Assembly (NCBI RefSeq): GCF_019458805.1
Contig: NZ_JAIBOA010000012.1
Coordinates: forward strand, 124,001-188,000
Direction: 5' to 3'
DNA length: 64,000 bases
Source of the DNA: Actinomadura parmotrematis
GTDB lineage: Bacteria; Actinomycetota; Actinomycetes; Streptosporangiales; Streptosporangiaceae
A program made the translations under genes and the position numbers. Of the stretch, positions 16,648 to 24,327 are shown piece after piece. The stretch's first letter is position 1, and each line of letters opens with the position of its first letter. The notes beneath the pieces are model-generated. The model was not told the DNA's origin. It ran no database searches and saw nothing but the letters and a program-made list of their open reading frames with translations.

Positions 16648-17343
16648 GTGACGAACGAGTCCCCTGTGATCCAGGGCGAGCGGGTCGCGCTGCCGGTGGA
16701 GATCCGCGACGCCGCCGTGGCGTCGGCGATGTTCGCCGTGCCCGCGCCCGCCGCGCGCGACCTCATCGCCTACGCGGGCCTGGCGCCCGCCGCCCGGTTC
16801 GGGCGGGCGGTCTGCTCGCTCGCCGCCGTCCGCTACGCCGACGGCGACCTCGGCGCCTACCACGAGTTCGCCGTCGCGTTCCTCGTCCGCGACCCGGTGG
16901 ACGGCGGGATCGGCGCGTTCATCCACTGGCTGCCGGTGAACCAGTCCTTCACCTTGGAGGCGGGCCGCTCCATCTGGGGCTTCCCGAAGGAGATGGCCGA
17001 CATCCCGCTGGACCTCGCCGGGCGCGTCAAGCGCTGCGCCGTGCGGTTCGGCGGGCGCACCGCGCTGGAACTCGCCGTCCGGCCGGGCGCGCCGCTGCCG
17101 ACGCGGTCCGCCGCGCCGTCCATCGTCGCGTTCTCCCACCTGGACGGCGTCACCCGCCGCATCCCGTGGACCGTCAGCCCCACCGGCGTCCGGATGCGGC
17201 CCGGCGGCGCGACGCTGCGCCTCGGCGACCACCGCGTCGCGGACGAGCTGCGCGCCCTCGGCCTGGACGGCGCGCGGGCGCTCAGCACCAGTACCGTCAC
17301 CCGCATGACCATGAGCTTCGCCGGAGCGGAGGAGGTCCGATGA
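16648..17343 (+). CDS. Acetoacetate decarboxylase family protein
   Basis: The 231-residue product has the acetoacetate-decarboxylase fold. AYHEFAVAFLV lies in the middle and the Schiff-base Lys is in SIWGFPKEMADIPL, the position of the catalytic lysine in this family. Family members act as decarboxylases, or as hydratases/aldolases in lipid and polyketide metabolism, so the reaction is not certain. The GTG start follows a short AT-rich leader with a palindrome that could be an operator. The stop overlaps the next ATG (ATGA), so it is co-translated with a short-chain dehydrogenase, suggesting joint work on a keto substrate. Confidence 0.85.
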   Translation: MTNESPVIQGERVALPVEIRDAAVASAMFAVPAPAARDLIAYAGLAPAARFGRAVCSLAAVRYADGDLGAYHEFAVAFLVRDPVDGGIGAFIHWLPVNQSFTLEAGRSIWGFPKEMADIPLDLAGRVKRCAVRFGGRTALELAVRPGAPLPTRSAAPSIVAFSHLDGVTRRIPWTVSPTGVRMRPGGATLRLGDHRVADELRALGLDGARALSTSTVTRMTMSFAGAEEVR

Positions 17344-18095
17344 CCGGTGCGCGCACCGCCCTCGTCACCGGCGCGGGCAGCGGCCTCGGCGCCCTCGCCG
17401 CGCAGCGCCTCGCCGCCGCCGGCTGGGACGTCGTCGCCCTCGACGTCGACGAGCCGGGCCTCGCCGCCACCGCCCGCCGCTCCCCCACCCTGCACACCCG
17501 CGCCTGCGACGTCACCGACCCGGACGCGGTCGCCGCCGTCGCCGCCGAGGCCGGGCCGCTCCAGCGCGTCGTGCACGCCGCCGCGATCAGCCCGCTCGTC
17601 CCGGCGCTGGACCAGCCGGTCGAGGACGTCCACCGGGTGCTGCACATCAACTTCCTCGGCACCGTCCACGTGGTGCGGGCGGCGCTGCCGGCGATGCTGG
17701 ACGCCGGGCGCGGCGAGATCGTGCTGTTCTCCTCCCTCGCCTCGCTCGTCCCGGGCCGCCTGACGTCGGCGTACGCGGCGGCCAAGGCCGCGGTGAACGC
17801 CTACGCCGAGTCGCTGCTGATCGAGTACGGCGGACGCGGCGTGACGTTCCGCGTCGTCGTCCCCGCCCAGGTCGACACCCCGATGTACCGGCGCCAGGCC
17901 GCCGCGCACCCCAAGGCGACGGCCGGCATGAAGGGCATGGACCCCGGCGCCGTCCTGGACGCCGTGGACCGCTCCCTGGCCCGCCCCGAAGGCGACCTCT
18001 ACGTCTACCCTGGGACCGTCGCGCGCCTCACCGCCGCGACCAAGCGGCACTTCCCCACCCTGATGCGCCGCGTCCTCGACAAGCAGACCTCCTGA
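17340..18095 (+). CDS. Short-chain dehydrogenase/reductase
   Basis: The 251-residue product is a classical SDR. It has TGAGSGLG for cofactor binding at the N-terminus, DVDE after the second strand (suggesting NAD rather than NADP), CDVTD, a catalytic Ser in VLFSSLAS, and the YAAAK catalytic Tyr/Lys pair. Length is normal for the family. The ATG overlaps the stop of the acetoacetate-decarboxylase-fold gene by four bases. The conserved NNAG is replaced by VHAAAIS, a common variant. Substrate is unknown; if the upstream palindrome is a KstR-type site, a sterol or fatty-acid catabolic role would be possible. Confidence 0.88.
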   Translation: MTGARTALVTGAGSGLGALAAQRLAAAGWDVVALDVDEPGLAATARRSPTLHTRACDVTDPDAVAAVAAEAGPLQRVVHAAAISPLVPALDQPVEDVHRVLHINFLGTVHVVRAALPAMLDAGRGEIVLFSSLASLVPGRLTSAYAAAKAAVNAYAESLLIEYGGRGVTFRVVVPAQVDTPMYRRQAAAHPKATAGMKGMDPGAVLDAVDRSLARPEGDLYVYPGTVARLTAATKRHFPTLMRRVLDKQTS

Positions 18096-18108
18096 CCCGG
18101 AGCCCTCC

Positions 18109-18600
18109 ATGACCTACCCGCCGCCCGTCTACCACGGCGAGAACGGCGAGATCAGCGCCGTCCTGCGCCCCTCGGACCAGGGCCCCGACCTCGTCTACCC
18201 CGGCTCGGGCACCCGCGTGCACTACCTGGCGACGGGCGCGACCACCGGCGGCCGCTTCGGCCTGTACCGCTGGGAGATGGGCCCCGGCCGCAGCGGCCCC
18301 GACCCGCACTTCCACCGCACCATGCAGGAGTCGTTCTACGTCCTGGACGGCACCGTGCAGATCTACGACGGGACGGACTGGCGCGCCTGCCGCTCCGGCG
18401 ACTTCGTGCACGTCCCCGAGGGCGGCGTCCACGGCTTCCGCAACGAGTCCGGCGAGCCCGCCGCCATGCTCATCCACTTCTCCCCCGGCGGCCCCCGCGA
18501 GCCCTACTTCGAGGGCCTCGCCTCCTTCGCCGTCAACGGCCGCCCCTCCGCCGAGGAGCTGGCCGCCTTCTACCGCCACCACGACAACCACTTCGTCTGA
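18109..18600 (+). CDS. Cupin-domain protein
   Basis: The 163-residue product is a single-domain cupin. Motif 1 is DPHFHRTMQESFYVLDGTVQIYDG (G-x5-H-x-H-x3/4-E-x6-G type) with His, His and Glu metal ligands; motif 2 is GDFVHVPEGGVHGFRN with a third His. It starts 13 bases after the SDR stop and so probably belongs to the same transcript. Cupins of this size may be dioxygenases, isomerases or binding proteins; no substrate is visible. Confidence 0.85.
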   Translation: MTYPPPVYHGENGEISAVLRPSDQGPDLVYPGSGTRVHYLATGATTGGRFGLYRWEMGPGRSGPDPHFHRTMQESFYVLDGTVQIYDGTDWRACRSGDFVHVPEGGVHGFRNESGEPAAMLIHFSPGGPREPYFEGLASFAVNGRPSAEELAAFYRHHDNHFV

Positions 18601-18667
18601 CCGCGCGCGCCCGTGCACGTGCGGGCGGTGGCCGGGGCGGGTCGCGCGGGACGGGCGCGGCACCGCA

Positions 18668-18673
18668 TAAGCT
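18668..18673 (+). promoter_or_regulatory. Candidate -10 (TAAGCT) for helicase gene
   Basis: TAAGCT fits the actinobacterial TANNNT -10 consensus 32 bases before the ATG, with AGGAGG between. No clear -35 is seen. No rifamycin-associated element was recognised upstream. Confidence 0.4.
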
Positions 18674-18705
18674 GGCTCCTTCCCGGATCAGGAGGAGCAG
18701 CCCGC

Positions 18706-21105
18706 ATGTCGTCCCCGGTCACCGGCCCGGCGTCCACGGTCAAGGACCGGGAGATCGCGGCCGAGCAGCGCTACGTCGACGTCGCCTACGAGCGGCTCGC
18801 GGAGATGCGCGCCGACGCCCAGGCCATGCTGCGCGAGGGCTTCCGGATCGCGCAGGCCGGCACCAAGGCGTCGCTGGTCGACCGCGACGCGATGGTGCAC
18901 CAGGCCTCGCTCCGCGCGCAGGCCCTCGACGTCGCCGACGACGGCCTGGTCTTCGGCCGCCTCGACCTGTTCCCGCGCGAGCCCGAGAACGGGCAGCAGC
19001 CCGGCCGCATCGTCGACGGCTGCGAGGTCCGCTACATCGGCCGCATCGGCGTCCGCACCAGCGAGCACGACTCGCTCGTCATCGACTGGCGCGCCCCCGC
19101 CGCCGAGGACTTCTACCGCGCCACCCCCGAGGACCCGCGCGGCGTGATCCGCCGCCGCGTCCTGCACTCGCGCGGCCACGCCGTCGTCGACCTGGAGGAC
19201 GACCTCCTCGACCCCGACGCCGCCGGTGACCTCACCATCGTCGGCGACGGCGCGTTCCTCGCCTCGCTCGCCCGCACCCGCGAGGGCGCGATGCGCGACA
19301 TCGTCGCCACCATCCAGCGCGAGCAGGACGAGGTGATCCGCGCGCCCGCCGAGGGCACCGTCCTCGTCCGCGGCGCCCCCGGCACCGGCAAGACCGCCGT
19401 CGCCCTGCACCGCGTCGCCTACCTGCTGTTCCGGCACCGCCGCCGGTTCGGGTCGCGCGGCGTCCTCGTCGTCGGCCCGAACCGCCGCTTCACCGCCTAC
19501 ATCGAGCGGGTGCTGCCGTCGCTCGGCGAGGGCTCGGCGACGCTGCGCTCGCTCGGCGACCTCGTCGCCGGCGCCACCGCCACCGTCCACGACACCCCGG
19601 GCCTGGCCCGGCACAAGGGCTCGGCCGCCATGGCGCACGTGCTGCGGCGCGCCGTCGCCGACCAGGCGCCGGGCGCGCCCGGCGAGCTGCGCGTGGTGTT
19701 CCGCGGCACCGTCGTCCGGCTGGACCGGCCCGCCCTCGACAAGATCCGCGCCGACGTGCACCGGCGCGTCCGCGGCAGCGTCAACGCGGGCCGCCGCCAG
19801 GCCATCGACGCGCTGCTGGACGCCCTGTGGAAGCGCCTCGCCGACACCGGCGGCCCCGACGCCGACGCCGACGACGGCCAGCTCGGCCTGTGGAACGCCA
19901 TCCTCGCCGCCGACGGCCTGGAGCAGCTCGACCGGCCCGGCGGCACCGCCGCCGCGTCCGACCGGTCCCGGTTCGACGCCGTCGTCCGCGAGCAGCGCGC
20001 CTTCACCGCCTTCCTCGCCGCCTGGTGGCCGATCCGCCGCCCGCAGGACGTCCTCGCGTCCCTCGGCGACCCCGAGCGGCTGCGCCGCGCCGCCGCCCGC
20101 GACCTGCCGGCCGACGCGATCGGCCCGCTCGCCGCGTCGTTCGCCGGCCCCGCCCTCAGCTACCAGGACGTCGCCCTCCTCGACGAGCTGGACGCCCTGC
20201 TCGGCGCCCCGCCGCGGCCCCGCCGGACGCCCGAGGGCGAGGACGACCCGTTCGTCGTCGACGGCGTCAACATCCTCACCGGCGAGGAGGTCGCCGACGA
20301 GTCGTGGGAGCCGCAGATGCAGGAGCTCACCACCTCGATGGAGCGGCTGGAGCGGTCGCGGCGCGTGGACGACGGCGTCGTCGACGAGCGCCCCGAGTAC
20401 GCGCACATCGTCGTCGACGAGGCGCAGGACCTGTCGCCGATGCAGTGGCGGATGCTCGGCCGCCGCGGCCGCCAGGCCAGCTGGACCGTCGTGGAGGACC
20501 CGGCGCAGAGCGCCTGGGAGGACCTGCCCGCCGCCCGGCAGGCGATGGAGGCCGCCCTCGGCGGCGAGCAGCCCCGCTCGCGCGGCCGCTCCCGGCGCCC
20601 CCGCAAGCCGCCGGCGCGCCGCACCCGCCACGAGTACGAGCTGACCACCAACTACCGCAACTCGACCGAGATCGCGGCGGTGTCCTCGCGCGTCCTCGCC
20701 CTCGCCCTGCCGGAGGCCCGCCCGGCCCGCGCCGTCCGCGAGTCGGGCCTGGACCCCGTCGTCACGGTCGTCGCCGACCCCCGCGCCGCCGCCCGCGCCG
20801 CCGCCGAGGAGCTCCTCGGCCAGGTCGACGGCACCATCGGCGTGATCACCCCGCTGTCCTGGCCGGCCGCCGACCGCGCGGCCCTCACCGCGGGCCTGCC
20901 CGACCGCGTCCAGTCCCTGGACGTCCTGGAGGCCAAGGGCCTGGAGTTCGACGCCGCCGTGATCGCCGCCCCGGAGACCGTCGCCGCCGAGTCCCCGCGC
21001 GGCCTCCGCGTCCTCTACGTCGCCGTCTCCCGCGCCACCCAGCGCCTGACCGTCGTCACCACCGACCCGCAGTGGCGCACGACCCTGCTGGAGGACGGGG
21101 CATAA
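18706..21105 (+). CDS. HelD/HelR-like UvrD-type helicase (RNA polymerase recycling motor)
   Basis: The 799-residue product starts with a long helical region (EIAAEQRYVDVAYERLAEMRADAQAML), as in the RNA-polymerase-channel coiled coil of HelD. A superfamily 1A motor follows: Walker A in RGAPGTGKTAV, Walker B HIVVDEAQDLSPMQW, LTTNYRNSTEI, and a C-terminal LEAKGLEFDAAVI ... LYVAVSRATQRL. DWRAP in the N-terminal part (SLVIDWRAPAAEDFYRA) is a conserved HelD phrase. Actinobacterial HelD/HelR proteins free stalled RNA polymerase and can protect it from rifampicin. The ATG at 18706 has GGAGG upstream. The 800-residue length fits; UvrD-type DNA repair helicase is the alternative but lacks the N-terminal channel domain. 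Confidence 0.88.
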   Translation: MSSPVTGPASTVKDREIAAEQRYVDVAYERLAEMRADAQAMLREGFRIAQAGTKASLVDRDAMVHQASLRAQALDVADDGLVFGRLDLFPREPENGQQPGRIVDGCEVRYIGRIGVRTSEHDSLVIDWRAPAAEDFYRATPEDPRGVIRRRVLHSRGHAVVDLEDDLLDPDAAGDLTIVGDGAFLASLARTREGAMRDIVATIQREQDEVIRAPAEGTVLVRGAPGTGKTAVALHRVAYLLFRHRRRFGSRGVLVVGPNRRFTAYIERVLPSLGEGSATLRSLGDLVAGATATVHDTPGLARHKGSAAMAHVLRRAVADQAPGAPGELRVVFRGTVVRLDRPALDKIRADVHRRVRGSVNAGRRQAIDALLDALWKRLADTGGPDADADDGQLGLWNAILAADGLEQLDRPGGTAAASDRSRFDAVVREQRAFTAFLAAWWPIRRPQDVLASLGDPERLRRAAARDLPADAIGPLAASFAGPALSYQDVALLDELDALLGAPPRPRRTPEGEDDPFVVDGVNILTGEEVADESWEPQMQELTTSMERLERSRRVDDGVVDERPEYAHIVVDEAQDLSPMQWRMLGRRGRQASWTVVEDPAQSAWEDLPAARQAMEAALGGEQPRSRGRSRRPRKPPARRTRHEYELTTNYRNSTEIAAVSSRVLALALPEARPARAVRESGLDPVVTVVADPRAAARAAAEELLGQVDGTIGVITPLSWPAADRAALTAGLPDRVQSLDVLEAKGLEFDAAVIAAPETVAAESPRGLRVLYVAVSRATQRLTVVTTDPQWRTTLLEDGA

Positions 21106-21180
21106 GGGACGTCTCGGCTTCGCCCCTGTGTTCGTTTTTTCAATATCGAGCAAAACCCAGTGTGATCTTTCCGCCACTCC

Positions 21181-21186
21181 TAGTGT
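21181..21186 (+). promoter_or_regulatory. Leaderless -10 (TAGTGT) before nuclease gene
   Basis: TAGTGT ends seven bases before the ATG at 21194, the usual geometry for a leaderless actinobacterial mRNA. No ribosome site precedes the ATG. The segment 21130-21180 is unusually AT-rich for this window. Confidence 0.55.
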
Positions 21187-21193
21187 CCATCTC

Positions 21194-22069
21194 ATGCCTG
21201 CAAGCCGTGAACACGAGGCGATCGCCGACCTCTTCCGCTGGAATCCCCATCTGGCCGCGGAGATCCTTGACGTCCTGCCCGGCGTGGACCTCCCCGAGTA
21301 CCTGGAGGCGTGCGAGAGCTCGGAGTCGCACACCGACGCCCACGTCAGCGAGTTCAAGAGCGACTCGACCGTCCTGCTGAAGGACGCCGACGGGAACCCG
21401 CGCTGCGGCGTCATCGTGGAGGTCCAGCTCTCGCCGCCCCGCACCAAGCGGTGGACGTGGCCGGTGTACCTGTCGCTGTTCCGCGCCCGCAACAAGTGCC
21501 CGGTCGTCCTGCTGGTGATCGCCCCCGACCCGTCCATCGCCGCCGCCTGCGCCCACCCGATCATCACCGGCCACCCGAAGTACGTCCTGATCCCGATCGT
21601 CGTCGGCCCCGACCGCATCCCCGTCGTGACCGACCCCGCCGAGATCGTCGCCGACCCCGCCATGTCCGTCCTCTCCGCCGCCTTCCACGCCACCGGTCCC
21701 CACGGCCCGGACATCCTGGAAGGCTTGGCCGAAGGCGCCCAGCTCCTTCAGCAGCAGGCCCCCGACGAGGGGGAAAGGTACATTGACAGTGTTCTCGCGG
21801 TTCTGCCTCGGGCACTCAGAGACTCGATGGAGAAGAAGATGGCGATGACCGGCCGGTACGAGTACAAGAGCGACCTCCTGCGCAACAACTTCGCCAAGGG
21901 CGAGCAGAAGGGGAAGATCGAGAGCACCATCACCGTGCTGGAAGCCCGCGGCTTCAGTGTGGACGACGACACCCGCGAACGGGTCCTCTCCTGCGGGGAC
22001 GCCGCCGAGGCCGACCGACTTCTCACCCGCGCCGCCATCATCGAGTCCCTCGACGAGCTCTTCGAGTAG
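21194..22069 (+). CDS. Rpn/PD-(D/E)XK transposase-like nuclease family protein
   Basis: The 291-residue product has a PD-(D/E)XK-type core: ESHTDAHVSEFKSDSTVLL (acidic metal site), then GVIVEVQLSPPRTKRWTWPVYLSLFRARNKCPVVLLVI, with the E-x-Q pair typical of Rpn and related transposase-like nucleases. The C-terminal third contains YEYKSDLLRNNFAKGEQKGK and a long helix, a tail common in actinobacterial members. Such genes act as recombination-promoting nucleases or are relics of mobile elements; no other transposon parts (terminal repeats, partner gene) are seen. Expression appears leaderless from TAGTGT. It is directly followed by a gene that repeats only its tail. Confidence 0.72.
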   Translation: MPASREHEAIADLFRWNPHLAAEILDVLPGVDLPEYLEACESSESHTDAHVSEFKSDSTVLLKDADGNPRCGVIVEVQLSPPRTKRWTWPVYLSLFRARNKCPVVLLVIAPDPSIAAACAHPIITGHPKYVLIPIVVGPDRIPVVTDPAEIVADPAMSVLSAAFHATGPHGPDILEGLAEGAQLLQQQAPDEGERYIDSVLAVLPRALRDSMEKKMAMTGRYEYKSDLLRNNFAKGEQKGKIESTITVLEARGFSVDDDTRERVLSCGDAAEADRLLTRAAIIESLDELFE

Positions 22070-22073
22070 CTGT

Positions 22074-22409
22074 ATGGCGTCGCGCGAGTACCGGTACAAG
22101 AGCGAGTTCGCCGAGCGGCACTTCGCGATGGGCTACGCCAAGGGTTTCGCGAAAGGTTGGGCCAGGTCCTGCGCTGGAGAGTTCATGCGGAGCCGGACCG
22201 ATGGCCCGGCTGTGTACTCGGCCAGGGAACTGGTGGAGGACCTGGCCGAGGGGCTGGCGGAAGGCACGATCGAACTTCTGGAATACCGCCGCTTCACAGT
22301 GGACGGCGGTATCCGCATGCGCATCGGTTCCCGCAAGAACGTCGCCGATGCGCGCCGGATGCTCGACCGGGCGGCCCTTGTCGCGTCGCCCGAGGAGCTC
22401 TTCGACTGA
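22074..22409 (+). pseudogene. Partial duplicate: C-terminal tail of the Rpn-like nuclease
   Basis: This 111-residue frame starts MASREYRYKSEFAERHFAMGYAKG and ends DARRMLDRAALVASPEELFD. It parallels the last ~80 residues of the preceding gene (YEYKSDLLRNNFAKG ... ADRLLTRAAIIESLDELFE). The catalytic N-terminal core is absent and an insert of about 30 residues breaks the alignment. It sits 4 bases after the preceding stop. The simplest reading is a tandem copy that lost its 5' part; a short translated accessory protein is also possible. No ribosome site is visible before the ATG. Confidence 0.6.
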
Positions 22410-22447
22410 CGGAAGTCGCAAAGGCCCGCGGCCCGGCCACCCGCACC

Positions 22448-22547
22448 GACCACCCGGTCACTACATGTTGAGATGCGGCGTGTTGCCCACTTTGAAGATC
22501 GAAAGTGGGCAACACGCCGCATCTCAACGAGTGGTGACCGGGTGGTC
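22448..22547. repeat. Nested palindromic repeat, copy 2
   Basis: A perfect 27-bp stem with an 8-base loop (22467-22528) is enclosed by a perfect 14-bp outer inverted repeat (GACCACCCGGTCAC at 22448-22461; complement at 22534-22547). The core TGCGGCGTGTTG is present. The centre is the TTTGAAGATCGAAA type. It lies between convergent genes. Confidence 0.95.
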
Positions 22548-22573
22548 GGGGGAAGCGAGAGGTCGGGGCGGCG

Positions 22574-23455
22574 TCAGATGATCGGGGGGCGGCCGGTGCG
22601 GGTCATGCGCCAGGCGGTCTTCCAGGAGATGGGACGGCGGGGGCCCGCCGGCTTGCGCCAGCCTTCGAGGAAGCCCTTGAACCAGGGCTTCAGGGCCCTC
22701 ACGCTGCGCTCGCGCAGCAGGGTCATGCCGACCCAGACGCCGAGGTAGGCGAAGGCGAGGGGCCAGGGCAGGTTGCGGCGGGCCAGCCAGACGCGGTTGC
22801 GGGCGTTGTAGCGGTAGAACATCTCGTGCCGCGTCGGCAGCACCGCCGGGTGGAACATGACGGCCGAGGCGTCGTAGACGATGCGGTAGCCGGCGTTGAG
22901 GACCTGCCAGGCGAGGTCGGTCTCCTCGTGCGCGTAGAAGAAGTCCTCGGGCAGGCCGCCGCCCGCGTCCCAGGCGGCGCGGCGGACGGCGCAGGCGCCG
23001 CCGAGGAAGGTGGTGACCTCCGAGGAGCGCTCGGGGTCGCCGGCGCGGAGGCGCGGGACGTGGCGGCGCTCGCCCCGGCCGCCCTCGGGGTCGCGGACGC
23101 GGAACGAGACGATCCCGAGGTCGGGCTCGGCGGAGAACCGGTCGCGCAGGTGGGCGCCGAGGCGCGGCGAGCGGTACCAGCCGTCGTCGTCGAGGAACAG
23201 CACGACGTCGCCGGACGACGCCGCCACCCCCCGGTTGCGGCCCGCCGGGATGCCGACGTTGGTCGGCAGCCGCAGGATCTTGACGCGCTCGTCGTCGAAC
23301 GGCGCCCGCCCGGCGCGGTCGCCGGCGGGGTCGGCGCCGTTGCCGACGAGGACGACCTCGACGTCGACGTGCTCCTGCTCCAGCGCGCTGTCGATCGCCC
23401 GGGCGAGCTCCTTCGGCCGGTTCCCCATGGTGAGGACGACGACGGACAGTTTCAT
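22574..23455 (-). CDS. GT2 glycosyltransferase of phospho-polyol cluster
   Basis: The 293-residue product is a GT2 enzyme: LSVVVLTMGNRP in strand 1, VLVGNGAD, NVGIPAGRNRGV, metal-binding LFLDDDGW, and FFYAHEETDLAWQVLNAGYRI carrying the catalytic acidic ED/ETD region. A hydrophobic C-terminal segment (LAFAYLGVWVGMTLL) suggests membrane association. The ATG shares one base with the TAA of the CDP-alcohol transferase gene (TAATG), so the two are coupled. It is the last gene of the leftward cluster and is followed by palindromic repeat copy 2. It resembles rhamnosyl- or other sugar-transferases of cell-wall polymers; the donor is unknown. Confidence 0.88.
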   Translation of the reverse strand: MKLSVVVLTMGNRPKELARAIDSALEQEHVDVEVVLVGNGADPAGDRAGRAPFDDERVKILRLPTNVGIPAGRNRGVAASSGDVVLFLDDDGWYRSPRLGAHLRDRFSAEPDLGIVSFRVRDPEGGRGERRHVPRLRAGDPERSSEVTTFLGGACAVRRAAWDAGGGLPEDFFYAHEETDLAWQVLNAGYRIVYDASAVMFHPAVLPTRHEMFYRYNARNRVWLARRNLPWPLAFAYLGVWVGMTLLRERSVRALKPWFKGFLEGWRKPAGPRRPISWKTAWRMTRTGRPPII

Positions 23456-24327
23456 TACTTCAGTCTCCGGGAGGCGAGGATGCTGACCAGGTGCAGCAGG
23501 GTCTGCAGCAGGGCGACCGCGGCGACGGCGACGGTGAGGCCGCGCAGGAACACCGGCGTGTCCGCGCCGAGGACGGTGTCCAGGGCGGCGGCCGCGAGGA
23601 TGAGCAGCGACAGCTCGACGGCCCCGATGATCCGGTGCAGCTTCAGCATCGACGCGGCCTGCCGGGCGAGCGCGATGCGGGTGGAGCGGGGGCGGAGCGC
23701 CCGGTCGCCGCCGGTCGGGTCGGCGGTCAGGCCGGACTTGGCGCGGGCCACCACGACGTTGTCGGTCTCGGCCTTGATCAGCGCGGCGCCGAGGGCGGCG
23801 AGCAGGCCGAGCTCGACGTACCCGCCGTTCGACCAGCCGCCCTGCGCGGCGAAGCCGAGCCCGGCGAGCAGCGCGACCTCCGACAGGTAGTGGCCGATGC
23901 GGTCCAGGAACACGCCCGCGACCGACGTCTGCCGCAGGTAGCGGGCGACCTCGCCGTCGATGCAGTCGAGCAGCAGGTAGAGCTGGATGAGGACGGCGCC
24001 GCCGAGCGCCGTCCAGACCTGCGCGCCGACCGCGACGGGCAGCGACACGACGGCGCCCGCGGCGACGCCGCTCAGCATCATCAGATAGGTGAGCTGGTTG
24101 GGGGAGAACCCGAGCCGCAGCGCCAGCCACGAGAAGTAGGGCGACAGGCTCCGCATGTAGAGCCGCCCGGCCCAGTGCTCCTCGTTGCGCCGGTCCTTCA
24201 GGCCGGGGGGCTGCCCGTACCGGCGGACGTCGGCGACGCCGGCCTGGCGGCGCGAGGGCCGCAGGTCGTCGCCGGCCCGGATGCCGCCGCCGGGGGGCGG
24301 GGCCTCAGCCTCCATGGGCTTGGACAT
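23455..24327 (-). CDS. CDP-alcohol phosphatidyltransferase family protein, variant active site
   Basis: The 290-residue integral membrane enzyme has a soluble N-terminal ~60 residues and then six or so helices. The family signature D-x2-DG-x2-AR-x8-G-x3-D-x3-D is present as DCIDGEVARYLRQTSVAG-VFLD-RIGH, but the last Asp, the presumed catalytic base, is His. Enzymes of this family move a phospho-alcohol from a CDP-alcohol to a second alcohol, making phospholipids, di-myo-inositol phosphate or teichoic precursors. It overlaps the upstream glycerol-1-phosphate-dehydrogenase-like gene by 23 bases. The substitution may mean altered chemistry or a different acceptor. Confidence 0.87.
   Translation of the reverse strand: MSKPMEAEAPPPGGGIRAGDDLRPSRRQAGVADVRRYGQPPGLKDRRNEEHWAGRLYMRSLSPYFSWLALRLGFSPNQLTYLMMLSGVAAGAVVSLPVAVGAQVWTALGGAVLIQLYLLLDCIDGEVARYLRQTSVAGVFLDRIGHYLSEVALLAGLGFAAQGGWSNGGYVELGLLAALGAALIKAETDNVVVARAKSGLTADPTGGDRALRPRSTRIALARQAASMLKLHRIIGAVELSLLILAAAALDTVLGADTPVFLRGLTVAVAAVALLQTLLHLVSILASRRLK

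Noticed and set aside
18601-18705. Rifamycin-associated element upstream of the HelR-like gene
   Set aside because: The region was read for the long inverted repeat of that element and only a -10-like TAAGCT was found.
18688-21714. A 1008-codon leftward open frame
   Set aside because: It is antisense to the helicase and nuclease genes, with the same biased composition. The rightward frames have clear family motifs.
21194-22409. Insertion sequence
   Set aside because: The nuclease is transposase-like, but no terminal inverted repeats or target duplication were seen around it.
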